Part shown: one piece after another, positions 52,186-59,998 of the stretch
Position numbering within the stretch: position 1 is the first letter of the stretch
How the letters are laid out: the number at the start of each line of letters is the position of its first letter
Assembly: GCA_965249685.1 (NCBI GenBank)
Contig: CBDFMN010000003.1
Coordinates: forward strand, 682,001-746,000
Direction: 5' to 3'
From: RH-AL1 sp965249685
GTDB lineage: Bacteria > Pseudomonadota > Alphaproteobacteria > Rhizobiales > Beijerinckiaceae
Length of the DNA: 64,000 bases
Program-made: the position numbers and the translations under genes
The notes under the pieces: model-generated
Told to the model about the DNA's origin: nothing
Seen by the model: the letters and a program-made list of their open reading frames with translations, nothing else
The model's database searches: none

Positions 52186-54624
52186 CTATTCAAATTGGAT
52201 CCGTCCCTGCCCATTCACCGCCTCGACCCACCCCGAGGGTCGAGCAGCTCCCGGTGCTTGGGGATTGAGCCCGATGACGCGCTCAGCGCCGGGCGGCAGG
52301 TGAAACCAGTTTTCGTCCGGCCGGTAGGGTCCGGCGGCGATCCGCACCGACTGCGCGAACCTTTCGGTCCTCAGGACGAGCGACCATCGTCCGTCGTACT
52401 CCCGTAACGCGGCTTTCAGGCCGAGGTGGTGCCTGGCGTGGCCGCGGCCCAGGGGAAAGTGAAAAGCCTCGGCCAACCAGCCGCCATCGAGGTCTTGAAG
52501 CCGTGCGATGGTGACGTCGTGCGAAGGCGCGCCGAAGCGGAAGACGTAGGTGGTATCGAAGAAACCGCCCCATAGGTCGCAAGCCGCGAGCGCGGTCGTA
52601 GAACGAGGTTGAAGGACCATGGCGCGCGTGGCCTTCATCACCGGTGTTTCGCCGTCGCGCAGGCATTGCAACGTCAGCGTCACCGGTTGCGCCGCCGACG
52701 TCTCGTTGACCAGGGTGACCTTCAGTCCGTTAAGGTTCTCGTCCGTGAGGATCACCGTGACCGGACGGAATGCGCGAAGCAGGCCGTAATAGGCGGCCTT
52801 CGGGTAGCCGAGCGCGTCGATCACGCCCCACCCGGCGCCGGGGAGGAGGTCGCGCAGGAACCAGACGAGCGCCCCGCGCGTGGACGATCCCGCGCGCCGC
52901 CATTCGGCATAGGTGGCCTCCATCATCTCCGCGCCCGTGGCGCGCGAAAGAGCCAGGAAGCGCTCGGGATCGTCCTGCCGCAGGGCTGCCACGTCGACGT
53001 CGTAGAGCGCCTCGCAATAATGGTTGCGGACTGCCTCGAAAGCCCAACTCGCGGCCGAGTCGTAGGCCGAGCGCTCGACGTAATCGGGATGCGCGATCGT
53101 CGGTCCCTCCTCGAGCACGAAGGGGGCCTCGTCCGGCACGTTGGCGAAGCCGAGGCTTTCGGCGGAGAACCGCACGTCTGCCCGCCGGGCTTCCTCCAAG
53201 GGGCGGCGGTGGGCGCTGACGCCGTAGTAATGGCTCACGCCCTCATCGGCGACGAACGGCAGGGCGCCCCCATGCGGCGAGTGGGCGACGTAGGGCACGT
53301 CCGGCCTCTGGGCCGCCACGGCGGCCGGCAGGACCTCCTCGAAGATCGCGTTGGTCCAGGTCGCGGCCGGCAGACCCATCATCGCCGCCTGCTGCGCCAC
53401 CTCGCTGGCGCCGCAGAGCACGGCGAGACACGGCGAGGCCTGGGTCCGCTGGAGGAACTGCCCGGCTTCCTCTGCGACCGCGGCGGCGAAGGCGGGGTCC
53501 GCCGAAGGATAGTCGAAGTTCGAGAAGGCGAAATCCTGCCACACCAGAAGGCCGAGTTCGTCGCAGAGTTGATAAAAGGCGGTGCCCTCGTAGCCCATGG
53601 TTCCGCCGACCCGGACCATGTTCATGCCAGCGGCCGCCGCGAGTTCGAGGAGCGGCCGGTAGGCCTCCCGCTCGAAGGGCAGTGCGACCAGGTCGACGCC
53701 GCTCCAGCAGGCACCGCGGCAGAACACCGGCACCCCGTTGACGACGAGGCCAAACCCGCGGCCGTCGGCCTCGCGATCGATTGCGATGCTGCGGAACCCG
53801 ACCTGTCCAAGGCCAAGGATCTGGCCACCGGCATGGAGTGCCAGCGGATAGAGGGAAGGGTGTCCATGCGTGCGCGGCCACCAGGGCGCGACATCCGGCA
53901 CGCAGATGGAGCCGCGCAGCCAGCCGTCCTCCGCCTCGACGAGGACGAAATCGATCGTGCCGACGCTTGCCACCACCCAGCCGGTCGTCGGCGCCGAGAG
54001 CCGGACGGCGAGGTGGAGCACGCCGTCCGGGCCGGCGAGTCGCGCCTCGATCCGATGATCGAGGACGCGCTGGTCTGCAGGATCGAGGCAAACGATGGAG
54101 CGCCACGGGCCCACAGCGTGGATCGGCGGGGCCCAGCCCGGAATATGGCCGAGCAGCAACGTGCGGACGAAGCGCAGCGTCGGCGGCCGCACGAGGCGCG
54201 GGCGCCAGCGCGCGCGTCCCTTGCAGGTGGCGAGATGGCCGTCCAGCGAGCGGAAGCATAGATGCAGCCGATGCCGCCCCTGCAGCACCACGACGGCTTC
54301 TTGCGCGGTGAACATGGCCTCGGAACGCAGGATCAGCCGGTCGTCGAGGAAAACCTCGGTGATGGTGGCAAGGCCTTCGCAGCGCAGGATCACGGCGCCT
54401 TCGCCGCAGATCGCGCCGCGATACCAGAAGTCGAAGGCGTCAAACCCGACGTTGTCCTCGGGTCGCCAGCGGCCCGCGGCCCGAAGAGCCGCCGCCACGG
54501 TGCCGGGCACGGCGGCCGGGATCCAGTCTTCCGCGTCGATCGCGCTCGGCAGCGCCCATCGATCCGGGTCGGATTGCGTCAGGGTCCAATCGGCTTCGAG
54601 CGAGGTCAACGGCATCCCTTCCAT
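52186..54624 (-). CDS. Glycoside hydrolase family 2, beta-mannosidase-like
   Basis: Last gene of the carrier-protein operon. The 812-residue protein has an N-terminal jelly-roll domain (VPGTVAAALRAAGRW, FDFWYRG), Ig-like domains and a TIM barrel from about residue 290 (VNGVPVFCRGACW, GMNMVRVGGTMGYEG, ELGLLVWQDFAFSN). The barrel Glu408 in CGASEVAQQ aligns with the acid/base of GH2 (usual GNNE), and Glu489 in FSAESLGFANVP with the nucleophile. It is likely a working glycosidase; the sugar is not known. There is no signal peptide, so it is cytoplasmic. Its place beside aminoacyl-carrier genes suggests a role in trimming or transferring a sugar. Confidence 0.85.
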   Translation of the reverse strand: MEGMPLTSLEADWTLTQSDPDRWALPSAIDAEDWIPAAVPGTVAAALRAAGRWRPEDNVGFDAFDFWYRGAICGEGAVILRCEGLATITEVFLDDRLILRSEAMFTAQEAVVVLQGRHRLHLCFRSLDGHLATCKGRARWRPRLVRPPTLRFVRTLLLGHIPGWAPPIHAVGPWRSIVCLDPADQRVLDHRIEARLAGPDGVLHLAVRLSAPTTGWVVASVGTIDFVLVEAEDGWLRGSICVPDVAPWWPRTHGHPSLYPLALHAGGQILGLGQVGFRSIAIDREADGRGFGLVVNGVPVFCRGACWSGVDLVALPFEREAYRPLLELAAAAGMNMVRVGGTMGYEGTAFYQLCDELGLLVWQDFAFSNFDYPSADPAFAAAVAEEAGQFLQRTQASPCLAVLCGASEVAQQAAMMGLPAATWTNAIFEEVLPAAVAAQRPDVPYVAHSPHGGALPFVADEGVSHYYGVSAHRRPLEEARRADVRFSAESLGFANVPDEAPFVLEEGPTIAHPDYVERSAYDSAASWAFEAVRNHYCEALYDVDVAALRQDDPERFLALSRATGAEMMEATYAEWRRAGSSTRGALVWFLRDLLPGAGWGVIDALGYPKAAYYGLLRAFRPVTVILTDENLNGLKVTLVNETSAAQPVTLTLQCLRDGETPVMKATRAMVLQPRSTTALAACDLWGGFFDTTYVFRFGAPSHDVTIARLQDLDGGWLAEAFHFPLGRGHARHHLGLKAALREYDGRWSLVLRTERFAQSVRIAAGPYRPDENWFHLPPGAERVIGLNPQAPGAARPSGWVEAVNGQGRIQFE

Positions 54625-54662
54625 CGCCGTCCATTCTACGGGAGATCGGGGAGCAGGCGATC

Positions 54663-55637
54663 CTAAACCGCCGCCAGCCCGGCGAAGACCCGCTCGTAGG
54701 CCACAGCGAGCGGGTCGAGGTTCGCTTCGATCGCATCGAAGCGCTTGCGCGCCACGGCGCGGGCCAGCTGGAACTGGAAGCTTTTCGCGCTCACCGACAG
54801 GGCCCTGCACGCCTCCGCCGACGTCGACAACCCAGCGCGCGGCGCCTCCGCACCGAGCCACGCCAGATGGCTGCCAAGCAGTTCGAAGTTCATGCCGAGC
54901 TGGCGAGCGGTGTTGAAGGCGTATTTATGGAGAAAGCCCGAGTCGCGACCCGCGGCGGCGGTGGCCTGCTCGCGCAGCCGGTCGCGGAAGGCGAGCACGG
55001 GATTGTCGCGCGGCTTGCGCGCGAGATGGCGGCGCAGGAGGGCGGTCACGAGGACCGCATCGGGCCGGAGCGTCGCGCCCTCGAACTTGACGAATTCCGC
55101 GTAGGGAAACAGCGCTGCCTCAGTCCTACGCGTCGCCAGCACCGCATCGTAGTCCGCGCCGTCGAGCGTGAAGAGGCCGGTCCCATGGAAATAGTCGAGC
55201 GAGCGCCGATCGGGATCAATCCGGTTGATCGCGACCGTCGTCTTCGTGTGTTCCAGCCGATAGGAGACGCCGCGCGTGTCGGGAAGGCCGTATCCGTCGA
55301 CCTCGAGGAGCACCATGCGACCCCTGGACGTCTGCTCGGCCACATGCACCTCGAGCGCGTCGTAAAGCGCGAGTTCCGCGACCTCCAGCCCGTAGAGTTC
55401 GCGCAAGTCCTCCAACGGGATCTTGGCGAAGGTGAAATGGTCGCCCTCGAAATCCTGGCCGACGGCGAAGCCGAAGGCCGCCGTCGGGTCGAGGCCCATG
55501 GCGTGGAGGATCTCGATCCAGACGTCGAGGTAGCAATTGGTCTCCGGCCAGTCGCGCGCACCGTCGTGCAGCGGGTGTGGCGTGTGATCGGCCGGCGTCA
55601 ACGTGGGGAAGATGGCGAGCGGCGATCTGGCCAGCAT
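54663..55637 (-). CDS. DUF1839 family protein
   Basis: A 324-residue soluble protein. I recognise the DUF1839 pattern: HDGARDWPETNCYLDVWIEILHAMGLDPTAAFGFAVGQDFEGDHFTFAKIPLEDLRELYGLEVAELALYD, then VEQ-like EVDGYGLPDTRGVSYRLEHTKTTVAINRID and FHGTGLFTLDGADYDAVLA. The NCYLDVW Cys, the DHF and the HTKT residues are candidates for an active site. It starts two bases after the ligase stop. DUF1839 genes are known beside amino acid:[carrier protein] ligases, so it may accept the aminoacyl group from the carrier. No enzyme activity is established. Confidence 0.85.
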   Translation of the reverse strand: MLARSPLAIFPTLTPADHTPHPLHDGARDWPETNCYLDVWIEILHAMGLDPTAAFGFAVGQDFEGDHFTFAKIPLEDLRELYGLEVAELALYDALEVHVAEQTSRGRMVLLEVDGYGLPDTRGVSYRLEHTKTTVAINRIDPDRRSLDYFHGTGLFTLDGADYDAVLATRRTEAALFPYAEFVKFEGATLRPDAVLVTALLRRHLARKPRDNPVLAFRDRLREQATAAAGRDSGFLHKYAFNTARQLGMNFELLGSHLAWLGAEAPRAGLSTSAEACRALSVSAKSFQFQLARAVARKRFDAIEANLDPLAVAYERVFAGLAAV

Positions 55638-55639
55638 GG

Positions 55640-56554
55640 TCAGACCCACAGCGCTTCGCGAACGCCGTGCGGCCAGAGGTCGACGTCGAGCCCATGCGTC
55701 TTGAACAGAGCGAGCGCGCAGCGCTCCATGCCAAAGCCGACGCAGGCGGTGTGCGCCGTCTCGCCCGCCGCGTCGCGGATGCCCCAGTTCGCGCCGAAAT
55801 GGTCCTGGTGATAGTTGAAGCTGATACAGGCGGTCGGCTTGCCCTCGGGCGCGTCGATGCGGATCAGCAGCTCGAACTTCAGCTCCTGGTCGCGCTGGCT
55901 CGCGGCCATCATGCGGCCGGCGCGGCCGAAGAACGGGTCGTTGGCGACCTCCAGCGCGAACGGCATGTCGAGCAGGCCGATCAGGGTCTGGGCGCGCTCC
56001 AGCCACAGGGCGCGAAAGCGGGTCACCTGTTCAGGCGTCCCGATCTGCACGTATTCGCGCTGGCGGAACATCTGCATCCGACCGGGATCGCGCGAGGGCT
56101 CGTGGCGGAAGCAGTAGGAATAGATGTCGAACAGGCTGCCCGTCGCCGGTAGCGCACCGCGTCGCGCGACGACGGGGTAGAGCGGGTAGCAGGCCGCCGG
56201 TGCGAGCGCGACGTCGGTGACGGCCTGCGACTGCGTCCAATCGAGGTCCGCGTGCAGGTTCTCGAGCAGGGCGGCGTGTTGCTTGTCGCCTCCCTCGAAG
56301 CTGTGGACGGTGCCGGCGAGCTGGGGAAACCCCTTGAGGTAGCCGCTGCGCTCGAAGTCGCGGCGGCTCATACCCGGCGGGAAGCGGATCACCTCCGCCC
56401 GATCGCCCGCACCAAGGCGCGTGATCAGCGCCGTCAGACGATCGACTACATCCTCGAACGTGCCGCTGCGGCCATAGAGGCCCGGCACGCCCATGTCGAA
56501 CAGGAGGCCCTTGGCGAAAAGGCCGTCGAGGAGGGAACCGCAGACCATGCACAT
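55640..56554 (-). CDS. Amino acid:[carrier protein] ligase (truncated class II seryl-tRNA synthetase homologue)
   Basis: Activates a small amino acid (glycine or alanine in studied homologues) with ATP and loads it on the phosphopantetheine of a partner carrier protein instead of tRNA. The 304-residue protein has only the class II catalytic core. The zinc ligands Cys122 (ACYPLYP), Glu167 (QREYVQ) and Cys271 (TACVGFGMER) are spaced 45 and 104, as in studied homologues. CFRHEPSRDPGRMQMFRQRE is motif 2 and GFGMERCALALF motif 3. The tRNA-binding coiled coil of SerRS is missing. The start follows the flavoprotein stop by 26 bases; an ATG six bases later is possible. Confidence 0.92.
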   Translation of the reverse strand: MCMVCGSLLDGLFAKGLLFDMGVPGLYGRSGTFEDVVDRLTALITRLGAGDRAEVIRFPPGMSRRDFERSGYLKGFPQLAGTVHSFEGGDKQHAALLENLHADLDWTQSQAVTDVALAPAACYPLYPVVARRGALPATGSLFDIYSYCFRHEPSRDPGRMQMFRQREYVQIGTPEQVTRFRALWLERAQTLIGLLDMPFALEVANDPFFGRAGRMMAASQRDQELKFELLIRIDAPEGKPTACISFNYHQDHFGANWGIRDAAGETAHTACVGFGMERCALALFKTHGLDVDLWPHGVREALWV

Positions 56555-56580
56555 GGGATCAGCTCGCAGGTTGGACCAGG

Positions 56581-57765
56581 TCAGGCGACGAGTTGCGCGT
56601 CGAGGCGGAGCATCAACAGCATCGCCGCGCAATGGCCGAAGATGCGGTCGTTGTTGATCATCAGTTGCGCGGAGAGGATGTCGCGGTATTGGCGGCCCAC
56701 GGAATAGGGGGTGTCGTTCCTGAAGCCGGCGATGCCGCAAACAAGCATCGCCTTGTTGACGATGTCCACGCCGAGGCGCGACGCGCTCAGCTTCACGTTG
56801 TTCATGGCAATGGCGAAGGCCATGGAGCTCAGTTCTGCTTCATCGGTCTGCGCGTGCTCGAAACGTCGTAGCCCGTCACGCGTCGCGCTCTTCATCAACT
56901 GCAGGTCGGCGGCCGCTTCGGCGAGGCGGAGCGCACCGGCAGGCACTTCGCCGCGATTGCGGCGGGCGTCCCCCCGCACGAAGGCCTGGGCTTTGAGCAC
57001 GGCGCTGAGCGCGATGCCGTACCACAGGCTCGCCCATACGAGGTGCGAGGTGGCGAGCATGGAGCGCGACGAGATTTCAGCGAAGGGGCGCGGCAACACC
57101 TGCGCCGCGGGTCCGCTCGCTTTCAACTTGAAACCATCGGAGCATGTGCCGCGCATTCCCAGCGTGTTCCAGGACGAGGTGCGCTCCAGGACACGCTGGT
57201 CGCGCAGGACGACCACGAGGACCTGGTCGGACGGCGGCGAGTTGGGCTCGCGCCGGGCGGTGACGAGGATGGCGTCGGCCTCGCTCCCATAGGAGATGAC
57301 GGAGGCGTTCTTCTCGAGGTGGAATATGTCGTTCGCCGTCTCGACGGCACAGAGCGAGGTCCGTACGTCGCCGCCGACGCCGGCTTCCGTCGTCGCCGAA
57401 GCCAGGAGGTACTGGCCCTCGGCAGCGGTCCGAAGGAATCCGCAGTGCCAATCGCTGGTGCGCGCGTGCGACACCAGACTCGATACCTGGATCTGGTGCA
57501 TGGCGAACACCATCGCGGTCGAGGCGCAGTGCTGGCCAAGCAGGCAGCAGACCTCCGCAACGTCAGCGAGGCTTGCGCCCTCGCCTCCGAGATCGACGGG
57601 CAGCATCGCGCCCATGAGGCGGCTCGCCTTCAAAGCGGCGATCGCCTCCTGCGGGAAACGGCCCTGCGCATCGACCGCGGCGCTATGTTCGCCGGCGGTC
57701 CGGGCGGCCGCCGTCCCGCGCTCGCGCAGAGTGCTGCCAAAGTCGCCGGCCTGGTGCAGGCTCAT
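56581..57765 (-). CDS. Acyl-CoA dehydrogenase-like flavoprotein of the carrier-protein operon
   Basis: A 394-residue flavoprotein of the acyl-CoA dehydrogenase fold. It has the N-terminal helical domain (MGAMLPVDLGGEGASLADVAE), the FAD loop with YLLASATTEAGVGGDVRTS and WNTLGMRGTCSDGFKLK, and a C-terminal helical domain with VCGIAGFRNDTPYSVGRQYRD. At the site of the usual catalytic Glu near the end, it has LMINNDRI (Asn371, Asn372), so ordinary dehydrogenation by that base is doubtful; a base in another helix or an oxygenase reaction remain possible. The start overlaps the carrier-protein stop (ATGA). Its substrate is probably the aminoacyl-carrier (inference). Confidence 0.88.
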   Translation of the reverse strand: MSLHQAGDFGSTLRERGTAAARTAGEHSAAVDAQGRFPQEAIAALKASRLMGAMLPVDLGGEGASLADVAEVCCLLGQHCASTAMVFAMHQIQVSSLVSHARTSDWHCGFLRTAAEGQYLLASATTEAGVGGDVRTSLCAVETANDIFHLEKNASVISYGSEADAILVTARREPNSPPSDQVLVVVLRDQRVLERTSSWNTLGMRGTCSDGFKLKASGPAAQVLPRPFAEISSRSMLATSHLVWASLWYGIALSAVLKAQAFVRGDARRNRGEVPAGALRLAEAAADLQLMKSATRDGLRRFEHAQTDEAELSSMAFAIAMNNVKLSASRLGVDIVNKAMLVCGIAGFRNDTPYSVGRQYRDILSAQLMINNDRIFGHCAAMLLMLRLDAQLVA

Positions 57766-58013
57766 ACCAGAGCCGTGTTCGGCACCAGCTCACTCAAGCA
57801 AGCGCGAATTGCCGCGATGCTTGCGAAGCTGCGCCGGTTCAGCATGGCCTCGGGGAACTCGACCTCAAAATGGTCTTCCAGCGCGAGCATGAGCTGTACG
57901 GCCGCGAAGGACGTCAGGCCCGCGGTGTACAGGTCTTGCGCGTCGTCGAAACTGTCGATCGCGACCGGCAGGCGGCCATGTTTCGCGATGAGCTTGCGTA
58001 TCGCCTCGTTCAT
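57762..58013 (-). CDS. Aminoacyl carrier protein (acyl carrier protein family)
   Basis: An 83-residue four-helix carrier protein. The phosphopantetheine Ser35 is in LYTAGLTSFAAVQLMLAL, which has Leu-Thr-Ser instead of the usual Asp-Ser-Leu of fatty-acid ACP. The GLTSFAAVQLMLALEDHF pattern is that of carrier proteins paired with amino acid:[carrier protein] ligases. GAGGAGG precedes the ATG. It is the first gene of the five-gene operon and carries its thioester-bound intermediate. It is unlikely to be the fatty-acid ACP because the helix II acidic surface is weak. Confidence 0.92.
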   Translation of the reverse strand: MNEAIRKLIAKHGRLPVAIDSFDDAQDLYTAGLTSFAAVQLMLALEDHFEVEFPEAMLNRRSFASIAAIRACLSELVPNTALV

Positions 58014-58070
58014 AGCCGGGCCTCCTCTTCTCTTGCACGGAGAAGAAACGGCTTTTGTTCTGCCGACGCA

Positions 58071-58124
58071 AGTATAACGCGAGACGCCGTTACACTTTGA
58101 GCAGAAATAAGGTAATTTACCTTA
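58071..58124 (-). promoter_or_regulatory. Promoter region and 17-bp perfect palindrome of the carrier-protein operon
   Basis: TAAGGTAA-T-TTACCTTA at 58108-58124 is a perfect palindrome with one central base, in an AT-rich island upstream of the carrier-protein gene. A good -10 element, TATACT on the minus strand (58076-58071), lies between it and the ATG. A matching -35 is weak (about CAAAGT), as expected of a regulated promoter. The palindrome is a likely operator for an unknown dimeric regulator. Confidence 0.6.
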
Positions 58125-58145
58125 ATTTAAAGCTCGCCTTGAGGG

Positions 58146-59015
58146 TTAACGTCTGTTCAGCCTCGCGATAAGGCTCGACGTATCCCACCGGCTGCCGCCC
58201 ATCGCCTGCACTTCGGCGTAAAACTGATCGACAACAGCCGCAAGCGGGAGCGAGGCGCCGTTGCGTCGCGCCTCGTCGAAGCAGATCGACAGGTCCTTGC
58301 GCATCCAATCGACGGCGAAGCCGAAATCGAAGGTGCCGGCGGCCATCGTCTTGTAGCGGTTCTCCATCTGCCAGGACTGGGCCGCGCCTTTGCAGATGAC
58401 GGCGACCACTGCCTCCGCGTCGAGGCCCGCCTTCTGCGCGAAGTGCAGGCCTTCGGAGAGCCCCTGGACGATGCCGGCGATGCAAAGCTGGTTGACCATC
58501 TTCGTGAGCTGCCCGGATCCGATGGAGCCCATTAGGCGGCAAGCCTTCGCGTAGGCCTGGATCAGCGGTTCGGCGCGGGCATAATCCGCCTCTGCGCCGC
58601 CGCACATGACCGTCAATGCGCCGTTCTCCGCGCCGGCCTGGCCACCCGAGACGGGTGCGTCGAGGAAGGCGAAGCCGCGCTCGGCCGCCGCGTGTCCGAG
58701 CTCGCGCGCGACTTCGGCGGAGGCGGTCGTGTGGTCGACGAAGACGGTACCCCTGGCCATGGCGCCGAACGCGCCGTTGGCTCCCGTCGTCACCGCGCGG
58801 AGATCCTCGTCGTTGCCGACGCAGCAGAAGACCACGTCCCGATCCCTGGCGGCCTCGGCCGGAGTCGGAGCGGCGTGGCCGCCATGCTCGGCGGTCCAAT
58901 TCGCGGCTTTGGCCGCGGTGCGGTTGTAGACGGTGACCTGATGGCCGGCCTTGGCCAGATGCCCCGCCATGGGAAAGCCCATGACGCCGAGACCGATAAA
59001 CGAGACGTTAGCCAT
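58146..59015 (-). CDS. NAD(P)-dependent beta-hydroxyacid dehydrogenase (3-hydroxyisobutyrate/tartronate semialdehyde reductase type)
   Basis: A 289-residue member of the beta-hydroxyacid dehydrogenase family. It has the Rossmann motif FIGLGVMGFPMAGHLAKAGH, the substrate-binding DHTTASAEVAREL, FLDAPVSGGQAGAENG and the catalytic Lys172 in GSGQLTKMVNQLCIAG. It could be tartronate semialdehyde reductase (GarR) or 3-hydroxyisobutyrate dehydrogenase; motifs alone do not separate them. It is 19 bases downstream of the binding-protein gene and 132 bases upstream of the carrier operon, on the same strand. Confidence 0.88.
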   Translation of the reverse strand: MANVSFIGLGVMGFPMAGHLAKAGHQVTVYNRTAAKAANWTAEHGGHAAPTPAEAARDRDVVFCCVGNDEDLRAVTTGANGAFGAMARGTVFVDHTTASAEVARELGHAAAERGFAFLDAPVSGGQAGAENGALTVMCGGAEADYARAEPLIQAYAKACRLMGSIGSGQLTKMVNQLCIAGIVQGLSEGLHFAQKAGLDAEAVVAVICKGAAQSWQMENRYKTMAAGTFDFGFAVDWMRKDLSICFDEARRNGASLPLAAVVDQFYAEVQAMGGSRWDTSSLIARLNRR

Positions 59016-59034
59016 GGCGTACTCCTGAGATGGC

Positions 59035-59868
59035 CTAATCGATGGGGAAGCCGAAATATCTGCTGCTGATCGTCGCGAACGTCCCGTCGGCCTTGCTGGC
59101 GGCAATGGCCTGTTCGAACCGGGCTTTCAAGGCGCCGTCTTCCTTGCGCAGCCCGATGCCGATGCCGTCGCCAAACGCCGTGGGGTCGCGTGGCACGTCG
59201 GCGAGGATATGGCAGCACCGTGCGTCGCGGCGCGTCTTCAGGAAGGTCACGATGGCATCCTTGTCGCCGAGGACCGCGTCGACGCGGTCGGCCTCGAGGT
59301 CCAGGATGGCGTCGGACAGCGAGCTGTAGTGGCGGACGGTCGAGTTCGGATAGTGGTCGAGCAGGAACGCCTCGTGGGTGCCGCCCTTTTCGACGCCGAA
59401 ACGCTTGCCGGCCAGCGCCTCAGGGGTGATGGAGGAAAGGCCGCTGTCGGTCTTGACCATGAAGGCGGAAGGCATGCGGACATAGGGCGTCGTGAAGGCG
59501 ATCTTCTCCCTGCGCTCCCGGGTGATTTCCATCGCCGCCATGATCGCGTCGTAACGATGGGCGAGCAGCCCGTCGATCATGGTGTCCCATTCCTGCGCGA
59601 CGAAGGTGCAGGTGACGCCCATGCGTCGGCAGAGGTCGGTGCCGAGATCAATCTCGAACCCGGCGAGGTGGTCGCCATTGAAATAGTTATAGGGAGGCCG
59701 CGCGCCTTCGCTGGCGATGACGATCCGCGCCGCCTCCGCCCACGCGACGTTTGGCGTCAATGGGTTTGGCGCCAGGAGGGAAAAGGCCAGCGCGACCCCC
59801 GGGGAAAATAGAAGAGCCAGTTGCCGGATCGCCCGAAGCCGAGGCGACAGCCTGGAAAAAATCAGCAT
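59035..59868 (-). CDS. Periplasmic substrate-binding protein, amino-acid type (SBP family 3)
   Basis: A 277-residue protein with an N-terminal signal region (LLFSPGVALAFSLLAPNPLTPNVAWA) and the family 3 pattern: RIVIASEGARPPYNYFNGDHLAGFEIDLGTDLCRRMGVTC, FVAQEWDTMIDGLLAHRYDAIMAAMEITRERREKIAFTTPY and the C-terminal GIGLRKEDGALKARFEQAI. It binds an amino acid or related solute. No permease or ATPase gene is adjacent, so the transporter partner is elsewhere. It precedes the dehydrogenase gene by 19 bases, likely one transcript. Start by MLIFSRLSP. Confidence 0.85.
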   Translation of the reverse strand: MLIFSRLSPRLRAIRQLALLFSPGVALAFSLLAPNPLTPNVAWAEAARIVIASEGARPPYNYFNGDHLAGFEIDLGTDLCRRMGVTCTFVAQEWDTMIDGLLAHRYDAIMAAMEITRERREKIAFTTPYVRMPSAFMVKTDSGLSSITPEALAGKRFGVEKGGTHEAFLLDHYPNSTVRHYSSLSDAILDLEADRVDAVLGDKDAIVTFLKTRRDARCCHILADVPRDPTAFGDGIGIGLRKEDGALKARFEQAIAASKADGTFATISSRYFGFPID

Positions 59869-59998
59869 AAGTCCCCGATGATGGACAAGATCGCGGCCGC
59901 GCCGCGCAGAGGCTGGCGGCCGGGCGCGACACTGCCCCAAACGGCGCTGCGGGCGCAACCCGCCTTCGGGCGAGCGGCTCAATTTAGGAGGTTCGGCA

